From contig JAGWBF010000009.1 of NCBI GenBank assembly GCA_021296025.1, positions 5,200 through 35,806 on the forward strand: a stretch of 30,607 nucleotides of DNA, written 5' to 3'. Each line of letters starts with the position of its first letter. Positions within the stretch are counted from its first letter, which is position 1. The position numbers and the translations under genes were made by a program. Of the stretch, positions 16,447 to 24,630 are shown one piece after another. Source of the DNA: Dehalococcoidia bacterium. GTDB lineage: Bacteria; Chloroflexota; Dehalococcoidia; Lucifugimonadales; JAGWBF01. Below the pieces are notes generated by a model, which did not search any database, was not told the DNA's origin, and saw only the letters and a list, made by a program, of their open reading frames with translations.

Positions 16447-17556
16447 ATGAAGAGCATAGAGATCGACCGCAGCAAGCGTCTGAAGGAAGAGCCCACCAAG
16501 GGCCATAACCGGTGGCACCCCGATGTGACGTCGGTTGTAGAGGCTGACCTGGGAGAAGAGGTGGTGCTGGAGACCAGGGATGCTGCCGACTGCCAGATAC
16601 GGAAGGGCATGGGTGTGCAGAACCTGGTGGGCCTGGATGCCAAGGTGGCCCATCCCCTGACGGGCGCGGTTTACGTGAAAGGCGCCCAGCCGGGAGACTT
16701 GCTGGAGGTGGAGTACCTGGACATCATTCCCCAGCCCTACGGGTGGACCCGCTTTCGTTCCGGTGGCGGATTCCTGCGGGATGAGTTCACCGAACCCTAC
16801 CTGGTGCATTGGGACATCTCCGATGGATGGGCTACCTCGGAGCAGCTCGCCGGAGTGCGAATCCCCAACGGATCCTTCATGGGAACTGCCGGTATTGCTC
16901 CATCCCAGAGCCAGCTGGAGGAGTGGACCCGGCGGGAGGCCGACCTTGTGAGTCGCGGAGGCATTGCCCAGCCGCCCGATCCCATCGATGCGGTGCCCTC
17001 GGGCGGGGCCGTGGCCACCCACGGTGTGCGCACCATCCCACCCAGGGAGAATTGTGGCAACGTCGATGCCAAGCAGCTGACCAAGGGTTCCAAGCTGTTC
17101 ATCCCCGTCAGCGTGGAAGGAGCGCTGTACTCGGCCGGAGACGCCCACTTTGCCCAGGGGGACGGCGAGTGCTGCCTCACTGCCATTGAGATGGGCGCAA
17201 CGGTGGCGGTGAGCTTCCAGGTTCACAAGGGGGAAGCGGCCCGTCACAACATCCGCTGGCCCCGCTTCTCCCACCCCGGTTATTTCCTGCCGCCCGAATG
17301 GGCAGCCCCCCGCAACTTCATCGCCACCATGGGAATGCCGGTTCGGAAGGATGGCACCCAGGAGGGCGAAGACCTGACCCTGGCAGCCAAGAACGCACTC
17401 CTGAACATGATCGACCTGCTCCAGGAGAGGGGGTGGACCAGGGAACAGGCCTACATCATCTGCAGCGTAGCTGTGGACCTGAAGGTCAGCAACGTAGTGG
17501 ATCTGCCCAACGTGACCGTCTCAGCTTTCCTCCCCGAGGACATCTTCCAGGGCTAG
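16447..17556 (+). CDS. acetamidase/formamidase family protein (FmdA/AmdA)
   Basis: 369 residues. The family signatures are GAQPGDLLEVEYLDI near 80-95, PPRENCGNVDAKQL near 198-211, and FIPVSVEGALYSAGDAHFAQGDGE near 217-240. The last carries the histidine and acid residues typical of the FmdA/AmdA beta-sandwich amidases. These hydrolyse short amides such as formamide or acetamide to ammonia and the acid; relatives take other small amides. Two in-frame residues at the metal-like site, GDAHFAQGDGE, appear intact. It is co-transcribed with GlcG (ten-base gap) and convergent with the SDR gene (seven-base gap). Nitrogen scavenging from amides is the likely role; the exact substrate is unknown. Confidence 0.9.
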   Translation: MKSIEIDRSKRLKEEPTKGHNRWHPDVTSVVEADLGEEVVLETRDAADCQIRKGMGVQNLVGLDAKVAHPLTGAVYVKGAQPGDLLEVEYLDIIPQPYGWTRFRSGGGFLRDEFTEPYLVHWDISDGWATSEQLAGVRIPNGSFMGTAGIAPSQSQLEEWTRREADLVSRGGIAQPPDPIDAVPSGGAVATHGVRTIPPRENCGNVDAKQLTKGSKLFIPVSVEGALYSAGDAHFAQGDGECCLTAIEMGATVAVSFQVHKGEAARHNIRWPRFSHPGYFLPPEWAAPRNFIATMGMPVRKDGTQEGEDLTLAAKNALLNMIDLLQERGWTREQAYIICSVAVDLKVSNVVDLPNVTVSAFLPEDIFQG

Positions 17557-17563
17557 GCCGGGT

Positions 17564-18334
17564 TCACTTGACGGCGAAGCCGCCGTCCACCGTGAGCACC
17601 GCCCCGGTCACGTAGTCGGACCCGGGGCCTGCTAAGAAGACCACCGGACCCTGAACGTCTTCGGGCTCTCCCCATTTTCCTGCCGGAATGCGGCGGCTGA
17701 TGAGCTCGTATCGTTCCGGGTCCCGCTGGGGAATGCTGGATGTGAGGCGCGTCATGAACCACCCGGGCAGTACGGCGTTCACCTGAATGTTGTCTGACGC
17801 CCAGGCCACGGCAAGGCTCTTGGTCAGCTGCACCAGCCCGCCCTTGCTGGCGGAGTAGCCCGACACCCAGTCGCTGCCAAAGAGGGAGAACATGGAGCCG
17901 ATGTTGATGATCTTGCCCCCACCCTGCTTCTTCATGTGGGGATAGACCTCTTTAGAGGCCAGGAAGCCTGCTCTCAGGTTCACGTTCTGAACCCTGTCCC
18001 ACTCGTCGATGCTTATCTCCTGGGGCTGCTTGCGGACCGAGATTCCGGCGTTGTTCACCAGTATGTCCACCCTGCCCATAGCAGCCACGGTGTCGGTGAC
18101 CATGCTTACGATGTCGGCCTCCTGGGAAACATCAACCTTCAAAGCCAAGGAGCGCACACCCAGGGCGGACAGCTGCTCTACGGCGTCGGCGTTCTTCTCC
18201 TCGTCCCTGGCGGCTACGACCACATCGGCCTTGGCAGCCGCCAAGCCTGCAGCTATTCCCAGGCCCAAGCCTCCGTTTCCGCCGGTAACAATGGCAACCT
18301 TGCCTGCCAGGTCGAACAGATTGTCAATGCTCAT
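17564..18334 (-). CDS. SDR family NAD(P)-dependent oxidoreductase
   Basis: 256 residues, classical short-chain dehydrogenase. It shows the cofactor motif TGGNGGLGLGI (about 18-28), VDVSQEAD, NNAG (about 94-97), the catalytic serine in IGSMFS, the YSASK pair (about 160-164) and the LPGWFMTRL segment after it. The C-terminal VTGAVLTVDGGF is standard. The residue after the second strand is arginine (AARDEEK), which suits NADP(H) as much as NAD(H). The substrate is unknown; relatives include gluconate 5-dehydrogenase and 3-oxoacyl reductases. The ATG is preceded by gaggagg. It is monocistronic, with a promoter at 18388-18416. Confidence 0.9.
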   Translation of the reverse strand: MSIDNLFDLAGKVAIVTGGNGGLGLGIAAGLAAAKADVVVAARDEEKNADAVEQLSALGVRSLALKVDVSQEADIVSMVTDTVAAMGRVDILVNNAGISVRKQPQEISIDEWDRVQNVNLRAGFLASKEVYPHMKKQGGGKIINIGSMFSLFGSDWVSGYSASKGGLVQLTKSLAVAWASDNIQVNAVLPGWFMTRLTSSIPQRDPERYELISRRIPAGKWGEPEDVQGPVVFLAGPGSDYVTGAVLTVDGGFAVK

Positions 18335-18387
18335 TGAGGCCTCCTCTGGCTGCGCGGGTCTGGATAGGGGCTCTGGAAGCGGATGGT

Positions 18388-18416
18388 AGTGTAATTGGCC
18401 CTATTTCGAGTGTCAA
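18388..18416 (-). promoter_or_regulatory. promoter for the SDR gene
   Basis: Minus-strand TTGACA (complement of 18411-18416) and TACACT (complement of 18388-18393) are 17 bases apart. The leader is about 47 bases. Confidence 0.6.
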
Positions 18417-18440
18417 CGACACCCCGATTCGCCTCTCTTC

Positions 18441-18463
18441 GGCGCGATGCTCACCATCGCGCC
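18441..18463. repeat. perfect 9-bp inverted repeat between divergent promoters
   Basis: ggcgcgatg (18441-18449), a five-base spacer, then catcgcgcc (18455-18463). It lies upstream of the SDR -35 box and about 45 bases before the TATAAT of the ThDP gene. No T-run follows on either strand, so a terminator is unlikely; an operator is possible. Confidence 0.55.
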
Positions 18464-18507
18464 CTTCAATCGGAAGATGTGGCTGGGGTGGGCATAAGGT
18501 TGGAGTG

Positions 18508-18513
18508 TATAAT
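18508..18513 (+). promoter_or_regulatory. probable -10 box for the ThDP enzyme gene
   Basis: A perfect TATAAT preceded by TG lies about 83 bases before the ATG at 18596. No convincing -35 is seen at normal spacing, so the site may depend on an activator. Confidence 0.4.
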
Positions 18514-18595
18514 GGGGCATCCCTGTAGGGGCGAGATATCCCACTGGATGCCGGATAGCCAATCAGCCCGGTAAAACACTTGAGAGGTGCAGGAT

Positions 18596-20299
18596 ATGCC
18601 CGAAACAACAGACGGCGGAGAAGCCCTGCTGGAGGCCATCCGGGAGCTCGACATCGACTACATCATATCCTCCCCCGGCTCGGACTGGGCGCCTGTGTGG
18701 GAAGCTCTGGCCCGGCAGAAGGCCAACGAGACCAAGGGCCCCACCTACATCAACTGCTGGCATGAGACCCTGGCTGTGGCGATGGCCATGGGGTACACCC
18801 AGGCCACGGGACGCATGCAGGCTGTCCTTCTCCATGCCGGGGTTGGCCTGCTCCAGGGTTCCCTGGGTATCCAGACCGCCACCCAGGGCGAAGTCCCCAT
18901 GCTCATCCTGTCTGGAGAAGCTGTGTCCTACGGCGAAGACCCGGACCTGGATCCCGGCAGACAGTGGATCACGGGGCTAAGCGTCGTGGGAGGCCCTGAC
19001 CGGTGGGCAGCTCCCATCACCAAATGGAGCAGCCACGTCACCAGCCATCACACCCTGTACGAGACAGTCCTGCGGGCTGGAGAGATGTCCCAGCGCGTGC
19101 CCAAGGGTCCAACCTACGTCGATGTTCCCCTCGAGGTGATGCTCCAGGACTGGACACCCTCCGAGGGCCCCGGCGCCCCCCATGGCGCCCCAAGGGTCTA
19201 TCCCGACCCCGAGGGGCTGGCCGCAGCCTCGGAGCTTCTGCGTCGCAGCAAGAACCCTGTGATAGTGAGCGAATCGGGAGGCAGGGATCCTGTGTCCTTT
19301 AACTATATCCAGGAACTGGCTGACCTGCTGGCCGCGCCTGTAGTGGAGACGGGCACCCCTGTGTTTGCCAACTTTCCTAAGGACAACCCCCTGCACATGG
19401 GCTGGGACTCCGGGCCCTTCCTGGCCGAATCGGACCTGTTCCTTCTGATCGGGGCCAAGGTACCCTGGTACCCGCCTTCAACCCGCCCCACCTCGGCCAA
19501 GGTCGTCGCCATCGACGAAAGCCCCTACAAGGGCTACATGGTCTATCAGACCTTGGGCGCCGATGTGTCTTTGGAAGGGGACATGGCTACGACCCTGGGG
19601 CTGCTCCTTGACCAGCTCAAGCCTGAGGGTGGCTTGGACGACGGCGCCATCGCCCAGCGAAGGACGCGATGGGAGTCAGAGCACAGGGCGCGTCAGGATA
19701 AGGCTGTACTCGATGCACAGAAAGCCCGGTCGGCGTCTCCCATAGACCCGGTATGGCTGTGCGCTGCCCTGAGCGAAGTGATGCCCGACAACGCTGTTTA
19801 CGTGGAGGAGACCATAACTCACCGGCCAGCCATCCTGAAGCATGTCCGCTGGAACCGCGCCGGGAGCTACTATCATCCCCCAACCGGAGGCCTGGGCGTG
19901 GGTCTGGGAACAGCTCTGGGGGTCAAGCTAGCCGACCCGGAGAGGCCCGTAGTGTGCCTAATGGGGGACGGCTCCTTCAACTACAATCCGGTCACCCAGG
20001 CCCTGGGCGCTGCCCGGGAGCACGATCTGCCCTTGCTGATCGTAGTGTTCAATAACGGGCGATACGCCTCCATGCGGAGGAACCACTTGACCTTCTATCC
20101 AGGTGGAGTAGCAGCCAACAACAACGACTTTTACGGAGTGAACATTCCCGGTCCCAGGTACGCTGAGCTGTGCACAGCCTTTGGAGGCTATGGCGATACC
20201 GTTGAGACCCCGGAGAGGCTGCCCGCAGCCTTGGCTGAAGGCTTGGAGGCTGTCCGAAATGGGCAGACGGCCATCATCGATGTGGCGCTGGGCGCCTAA
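18596..20299 (+). CDS. thiamine pyrophosphate-dependent enzyme (acetolactate synthase/benzoylformate decarboxylase family)
   Basis: 567 residues with the three-domain plan of the family. The N-terminal pyrimidine-binding domain has the catalytic glutamate E57 (NCWHETLAVAMAMGY) and H80 in LLHAGVG. A central domain runs from about 200 to 340. The C-terminal domain has the ThDP/Mg motif starting GDGSFNYNP at about 457 and ending NNGRY at about 486. Such enzymes decarboxylate or ligate 2-keto acids, or cleave C-C bonds next to a carbonyl (for example oxalyl-CoA, glyoxylate or sulfopyruvate). No diagnostic residues fix the substrate, and no regulatory subunit follows. The ATG at 18596 has gagaggt upstream. 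It is convergent with the LLM gene (three-base gap). Its cofactor is made partly by the operon at 5398. Confidence 0.85.
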   Translation: MPETTDGGEALLEAIRELDIDYIISSPGSDWAPVWEALARQKANETKGPTYINCWHETLAVAMAMGYTQATGRMQAVLLHAGVGLLQGSLGIQTATQGEVPMLILSGEAVSYGEDPDLDPGRQWITGLSVVGGPDRWAAPITKWSSHVTSHHTLYETVLRAGEMSQRVPKGPTYVDVPLEVMLQDWTPSEGPGAPHGAPRVYPDPEGLAAASELLRRSKNPVIVSESGGRDPVSFNYIQELADLLAAPVVETGTPVFANFPKDNPLHMGWDSGPFLAESDLFLLIGAKVPWYPPSTRPTSAKVVAIDESPYKGYMVYQTLGADVSLEGDMATTLGLLLDQLKPEGGLDDGAIAQRRTRWESEHRARQDKAVLDAQKARSASPIDPVWLCAALSEVMPDNAVYVEETITHRPAILKHVRWNRAGSYYHPPTGGLGVGLGTALGVKLADPERPVVCLMGDGSFNYNPVTQALGAAREHDLPLLIVVFNNGRYASMRRNHLTFYPGGVAANNNDFYGVNIPGPRYAELCTAFGGYGDTVETPERLPAALAEGLEAVRNGQTAIIDVALGA

Positions 20300-20302
20300 G
20301 TC

Positions 20303-21496
20303 CTACGCTGGCGTAGCTGCCCGAACCTCCTGAGGTCTAAAGGCAGGCATCACCTCTTCGGCTAGCCTGTCCATCTGCTCAAGGATCACCGCTTCAGGTG
20401 TGCCGATGGGCAGCCCCATGCTGACGCGCTCCAGACCCGGGAAGGCGGGTTCCAGACCCTTGAGCTTCTCCACTATCATATCGGCCGGCCCGCACAGGAA
20501 CGCCCCCGACTTGGCGGCCTTCTCCAAGCTAGGCAGGTCGGCATAGGGTGCCAGCCTGGGGTCGCTGATATCGCGTATCTGCTCCTCGCTAAGCCCTCGG
20601 GTGAGCCGCAGAGGGCCGAACATTTTCAGGTTCTCCTCGAAGTAGGCTGCCGCTTCCTTTATTCCCTGTTCCTGGTTATCGCACACATAGAAGTGGAAGC
20701 CTATGGCCAGGTTCTCGCCGAGCTGGGTTTCGATGCCCGCCCGGGCCTGGGCATCCCGCCACGCCTCGATCACGTTGGACATTGCGCCGCTCTCGGCCAC
20801 ACCTCCGCCTATGATCCCTTTCATCCTGTGCTTGGCCATGAAGTCCAAGCCCCTCGCCGTGGCGCTTTGTATGGGCTGCCAGCACTCCACGGGCAGGTTC
20901 ACCGGACGAGGCACTAAGGATATCTCCTTCAGGTCGTATCCCCGGTAGGGAACATCGGGGGTGGGTGGAAGGTCGTAGTACTTCCCATGGTGGGAGAAGA
21001 AGGGCTCATTGAAGGCCTTGAACATGATGTCCACCTGCTCTTCAAAGAGAGCCCTGTTGTCTTCCTGGTCCCGCAGGGGAGCGCCGAAGGTCTCCACCTC
21101 CCTTGTGTGGTACCCCCGGCCAACCCCAAAGGTCACCCGCCCGCCCGTGAGGTAGTCCACCGTGGCGTAGTCCTCGGCCAGGCGCAGGGGGTGCCACATG
21201 GGGGCGATGTTGAACCCACAGCCCAGGCGAATGTTTTGCGTAAGGTGAGCGAGATGGAGGCTGAGCATCAGCAGGTTCGGGATGCACTCGTAGCCTTCGG
21301 GCTGGAAGTGGTGCTCGGCCAGCCATAGGGTGTCATAGCCCAAGCCGTCCATTTTCTGGGCGATGTGAATTGCTTTGTCAAAGGTCGTTACCAGGTGTTC
21401 GTTGGGGAAGATGCGATCGTTTACGGCCGTCCCGGCGTATCCTACATCCCCCATGTCCACATGGCCGGCATAGATGCTATCGAACTTGGTTATCAA
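20303..21496 (-). CDS. LLM class flavin-dependent oxidoreductase
   Basis: 397 residues, longer than the LLM at 4088. Typical features are GYDTLWLAEHHFQPEGY near 53-69, IRLGCGFNIAPMWHPLRLAEDYATVDYLTGGR, then FGVGRGYHTREVETFG. The AEHHF motif is shared with bacterial luciferase alpha-like and alkanal-type monooxygenases, which use reduced FMN and O2. The substrate is not evident. The start is TTG at 21496, with gggagg seven bases upstream. It follows the BNR gene (21536) on the same strand with a 39-base gap, so the two form an operon, the most unusual linkage of this region. A partner flavin reductase is not adjacent, though the nitroreductase at 24631 could supply flavin. Confidence 0.9.
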   Translation of the reverse strand: MITKFDSIYAGHVDMGDVGYAGTAVNDRIFPNEHLVTTFDKAIHIAQKMDGLGYDTLWLAEHHFQPEGYECIPNLLMLSLHLAHLTQNIRLGCGFNIAPMWHPLRLAEDYATVDYLTGGRVTFGVGRGYHTREVETFGAPLRDQEDNRALFEEQVDIMFKAFNEPFFSHHGKYYDLPPTPDVPYRGYDLKEISLVPRPVNLPVECWQPIQSATARGLDFMAKHRMKGIIGGGVAESGAMSNVIEAWRDAQARAGIETQLGENLAIGFHFYVCDNQEQGIKEAAAYFEENLKMFGPLRLTRGLSEEQIRDISDPRLAPYADLPSLEKAAKSGAFLCGPADMIVEKLKGLEPAFPGLERVSMGLPIGTPEAVILEQMDRLAEEVMPAFRPQEVRAATPA

Positions 21497-21535
21497 GGAG
21501 AACCTCCCCTAAAGTAAGTGGGTACTATGCGTGCA

Positions 21536-22582
21536 TCAGCCGCAGGCGAGAGAGTACACCTGGGATGCCCCGTCGGGCAGGGGATGAACGCTCCAGGTGT
21601 CGCCGCTGTCTTTGCTGGCATACACATCGCCGGCGTTGGTCGCGCAGAACATGTGGCTGGGTTCCCGACGGTCGAAGGCTAGGCCGAATATGGTGCTGGT
21701 GGGGACGAATCCCATGTCCACCCGCTCGAAGGATGCCCCACCGTCGGTGCTCCTGAACAGCGCACCCATGTCGCTCTGGAAGTTGGCGCCCCCGGCAACC
21801 CAGATGGTCCGCGGGTCTCCGGGAGTCTCTGTGATGCACCGGCAGTAGGTCTGTCCCTTAACGTTCAAGGGTTCCACCGGAACGTTGCTCCAGTGGTCTC
21901 CCTTGTCCTCGCTCCGGAATATTCCCGCCCTGGCGATGGTGATGACAACCTCGGGCTTCAGGGTGCTGCAAAGCACACCGTGCATATCAACGTAGTCGTC
22001 GTTTAGGTACTGGCCGTGGCTCAGATTCTCCCAGCTTTCCCCGCCGTCGGTGCTCCTTATGATCCCGCCCACCTCCACAGCCCCATAGACATCGCTGGGG
22101 TTAGCGACGCTGGCGGCCATCATCAGCACCCTCTTGGCGGGATTGGAGCCCGGGCCCGTAGTTACTTCGGGGAATCGGACGCTGACGGGGAGCTGCCTCC
22201 AGCTGTCGCCAGCGTCGACGCTGCGATATATTTCGCAGGAGTCGTACCCGGCGAACATCACGTCCGGGTCCCAGGGGTGAAACAGCACCGACCAGGAAGT
22301 CCTCCGGTGGTCGGGAACGTTCACCTTCTCCCAGCTGTCCCCCCGGTCCGTGCTGCGATAGGGGCCATCCTGGGTTGCTGCGTAAACGATGTCGGGTTGG
22401 TGGGGATGCACAGCTATGTCCCGCACCGCCGGTGATTCGGGCAGGCCATTGGTGAGCTGCTCCCACCTGCCGTCTCCATCGGCCATCCTGTAAAGCCGGT
22501 CGTTCACCATCCGTCCCGGGGCGGTCTCTCCGGCCAAGCCGGCATATACGTATGTCCGTCTTCCTGAATCGTTGCTTGCCAT
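21536..22582 (-). CDS. BNR/Asp-box repeat (sialidase-like beta-propeller) protein
   Basis: 348 residues with six Asp boxes: STDRGDSW, SVDAGDSW, STDGGESW, SEDKGDHW, STDGGASF and SKDSGDTW. It is a paralogue of the protein at 380-1378: both carry a W-x-x-LTNGLP lead, a VGG(M/I)IRS-DGG-SWE block, and a D-x-VD(I/M)HGV block near the middle. The protein has no signal peptide and no lipobox, so it is probably cytoplasmic. Glycosidase catalytic residues were not recognised. The ATG (complement of 22580-22582) is preceded by ggagaggag and fits better than the 31-codon longer frame. It is the first gene of an operon with the LLM at 20303. Confidence 0.82.
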   Translation of the reverse strand: MASNDSGRRTYVYAGLAGETAPGRMVNDRLYRMADGDGRWEQLTNGLPESPAVRDIAVHPHQPDIVYAATQDGPYRSTDRGDSWEKVNVPDHRRTSWSVLFHPWDPDVMFAGYDSCEIYRSVDAGDSWRQLPVSVRFPEVTTGPGSNPAKRVLMMAASVANPSDVYGAVEVGGIIRSTDGGESWENLSHGQYLNDDYVDMHGVLCSTLKPEVVITIARAGIFRSEDKGDHWSNVPVEPLNVKGQTYCRCITETPGDPRTIWVAGGANFQSDMGALFRSTDGGASFERVDMGFVPTSTIFGLAFDRREPSHMFCATNAGDVYASKDSGDTWSVHPLPDGASQVYSLACG

Positions 22583-22645
22583 GGCAATCTCCTCTCCAAG
22601 GTGTGGGAGAAATAAGGGGGGTTGGGTCGTTGTTGGGATGGGGTC

Positions 22646-22675
22646 ATTCCAACAAAAAACAGCTACCCTTGTCAA
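22646..22675 (-). promoter_or_regulatory. possible promoter for the BNR-LLM operon
   Basis: Minus-strand TTGACA (complement of 22670-22675) has a weak TGGAAT 18 bases on (complement of 22646-22651). The -35 is clear and the -10 is poor. Confidence 0.4.
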
Positions 22676-22714
22676 GCCTGCCGAGGTTTACTGGTGGGTA
22701 GCCCACGGCTAGGT

Positions 22715-22743
22715 TTGACCGGCATTTGCGCCGTGTCTATAAT
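22715..22743 (+). promoter_or_regulatory. strong promoter for the isochorismatase-like gene
   Basis: TTGACC at 22715-22720 and TATAAT at 22738-22743 are exactly 17 bases apart. They lie 52 bases before the ATG, which is preceded by a full aaggaggt ribosome site. Confidence 0.7.
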
Positions 22744-22795
22744 CGATCCATCTTCCCCGGTCTGCCTTCGATCCTGCCCACATTAAGGAGGTCAT

Positions 22796-23401
22796 ATGGC
22801 TGCCGAAGCGTTGGCCCTGGAGCCAAAGAAGTGCGTCCTGATTCTGAACGACATGATCAACCGCCTGTTCAAGGGACAGGGCCCCCCCTACTCGACGCCT
22901 CCCCACCGGCAGGAGATGCTGGAAAACGTTATCAAACTGGTTGACCATTCCCGTGCCGTGGGCATACCCATCATCTGGATCACTACCCACTACCGGAAAG
23001 ACATGGCGGATGGACCGAAGCAGATGTCCGACGTATTTCAGGGGTTGCAGAACCTGCTGATCGCCGGCGTTCCCGACACCGACTTCATTGATGAGCTGCC
23101 CCCTGCACCCGAGGACTTCATCCTGGTGAAGCAGAGGTGGAGCGCCTTCTGGGCCACCAACCTGGACTGCATCCTCCGGGCTCTGGGGACCGAGACCTTG
23201 ATCCTAGCCGGGGTGGGAACCCACCGCACCATCGAGGGGACCGCCAGGGATGCCAAGAACCGGGACATCCCCAGTGTGGTAGTGAGCGACAGCTGCACCG
23301 CCGCCGAGGTCGAGGCATCGGACATGACCCTGAAGTACATCCTTCCGATCCTTGTCCACGTTCGTACCACCGACGAGGTGATCAGCTACCTGCACAACTA
23401 G
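22796..23401 (+). CDS. isochorismatase-family protein lacking the catalytic cysteine
   Basis: 201 residues. The fold markers are present: D19 in LNDMINRLF, K112 in LVKQRWSAFWATNL, and GVGTHRTIEGTARDAKNRD where the cysteine is expected. The usual GVxTxxCV reads GVGTHRTI, so the nucleophile is threonine (T145). True isochorismatases (EntB, PhzD) keep the Asp and Lys but also lack the cysteine, since they cleave a vinyl ether. This protein could therefore be a non-cysteine hydrolase or a catalytically dead relative. No siderophore or phenazine genes are adjacent, so isochorismate is not implied. aaggaggt lies four bases before the ATG, and a strong promoter precedes it. Confidence 0.83.
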   Translation: MAAEALALEPKKCVLILNDMINRLFKGQGPPYSTPPHRQEMLENVIKLVDHSRAVGIPIIWITTHYRKDMADGPKQMSDVFQGLQNLLIAGVPDTDFIDELPPAPEDFILVKQRWSAFWATNLDCILRALGTETLILAGVGTHRTIEGTARDAKNRDIPSVVVSDSCTAAEVEASDMTLKYILPILVHVRTTDEVISYLHN

Positions 23402-23426
23402 CTCCCGATGAGGACGGGGGAGAGGG

Positions 23427-24611
23427 ATGGGGTGCAGGGACACCCGCACATGTAAAGGAGGCTGTACCATCATCGATCACGGAGTACCCAACCACAGCTT
23501 CTATATGCCCACGCGGATAGTCTATGGGCAGGGTACCCTTGCCCGACTCTCCGAATTGGTGGAAGAGACGGCAGGTCCCGACGCTCACGTATTCCTGGTG
23601 ACCGGGCCCAACAACCTCAAGGCCCAGGGTACCTTGGACAGTGTCTTGGCCGACCTGGGTCGATTCGAGTTGACCCACTACGGAGGGGCCCTGCCCTTTA
23701 CGCCGCCGAACCTGGTGGACGATGCTGTGGAGGCTCGCCGGGCCAGCGGGGCGAACGTAGTTGTTGGCATCGGCGGGGGAAGCGTCCTCGACCTGGCCAA
23801 GCTGGTGGCCATCCTGGCATCCAATCCGGGCCCATCCCTGGACTACGGGACGGGGGTTAGGAGAATCGGGCAACCGGGCATTCCCTTCATAGCGGTCCCC
23901 ACCACGTCGGGCAGCAGCAGCGAAGTCACGTCGGCTGCCCGGCTGTGGCTGTTCGATGAGCAGGAGTCGTATGCCGTCAGCCATCTTCACATGTACCCCA
24001 CGACGGCGATTGTGGACCCCGACCTTGCTCTGACGATGCCGTCGGATCTGGCCGCCGCCACCGGGATGGATGCCTTCACCAGCGCCTTCGAGTCCTACTG
24101 GGCCACCGAGTCCCAGCCCATCACCGATGCCCTGGCCCTCAGGGTGGTCCGCCTCTATGCCCAAAACCTGGAGGATTCCTGCAACGGCGCCGGGGCTGAG
24201 GCCCGCGCCAACTGCGCTCTGGCTGCAACCATATCAGGGGTCGGCTACACCAACAGCCACCCCAACATTTGTCATGCCTTCTCCCAGCCTCTCACCCTGA
24301 TGAAAGGTGTGGCCCATGGGCAGGCAGTGGCCGTTTCCCTTGGCGCTTGCCTGAAGTGGAATGCCCCGGCCATCAGCCACAAGCTGCCGGCCCTGTGGGA
24401 AGCCCTTGGGGTGGAGAGCCTGGATGATGCGGTCACTAGGGTGGAGCAGATTATGGAGCACTGCGGCCTGAAGACCCGCCTGGAAGACCTTGGGTTCGGT
24501 TCGGACGACATGGAGACGGCGTTGGACCTGGTGCCGTGGTACCGTCTGAAAATAGTCCCCAGGGAGATGTCCAGGCTCCAGGCCCACTCCCTGCTGGAGT
24601 CCCTGCTGTAG
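23427..24611 (+). CDS. iron-containing alcohol dehydrogenase-like protein
   Basis: About 394 residues from the ATG at 23427. The fold is clear: FYMPTRIVYGQGTLARL near the N-terminus, NAD-binding GIGGGSVLDLAKLVA near 115-128, PTTSGSSSEVT near 158-168, ATGMDAFTSAFESYW near 211-225, then ICHAFSQPL and GVAHGQAVAVSL. The four metal ligands of the family are Asp-His-His-His. Here Asp (D215) and two His (near 283 and 297) are present, but the second ligand is serine (DAFTS instead of DALTH). Metal use or activity may be altered; maleylacetate reductase-like or other carbonyl reductions are possible. The start is uncertain: a full aaaggagg at 23454-23461 stands seven bases before an ATC, not before an ATG. 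Confidence 0.82.
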   Translation: MGCRDTRTCKGGCTIIDHGVPNHSFYMPTRIVYGQGTLARLSELVEETAGPDAHVFLVTGPNNLKAQGTLDSVLADLGRFELTHYGGALPFTPPNLVDDAVEARRASGANVVVGIGGGSVLDLAKLVAILASNPGPSLDYGTGVRRIGQPGIPFIAVPTTSGSSSEVTSAARLWLFDEQESYAVSHLHMYPTTAIVDPDLALTMPSDLAAATGMDAFTSAFESYWATESQPITDALALRVVRLYAQNLEDSCNGAGAEARANCALAATISGVGYTNSHPNICHAFSQPLTLMKGVAHGQAVAVSLGACLKWNAPAISHKLPALWEALGVESLDDAVTRVEQIMEHCGLKTRLEDLGFGSDDMETALDLVPWYRLKIVPREMSRLQAHSLLESLL

Positions 24612-24630
24612 CTAGCTGACCTGCCTTGGG

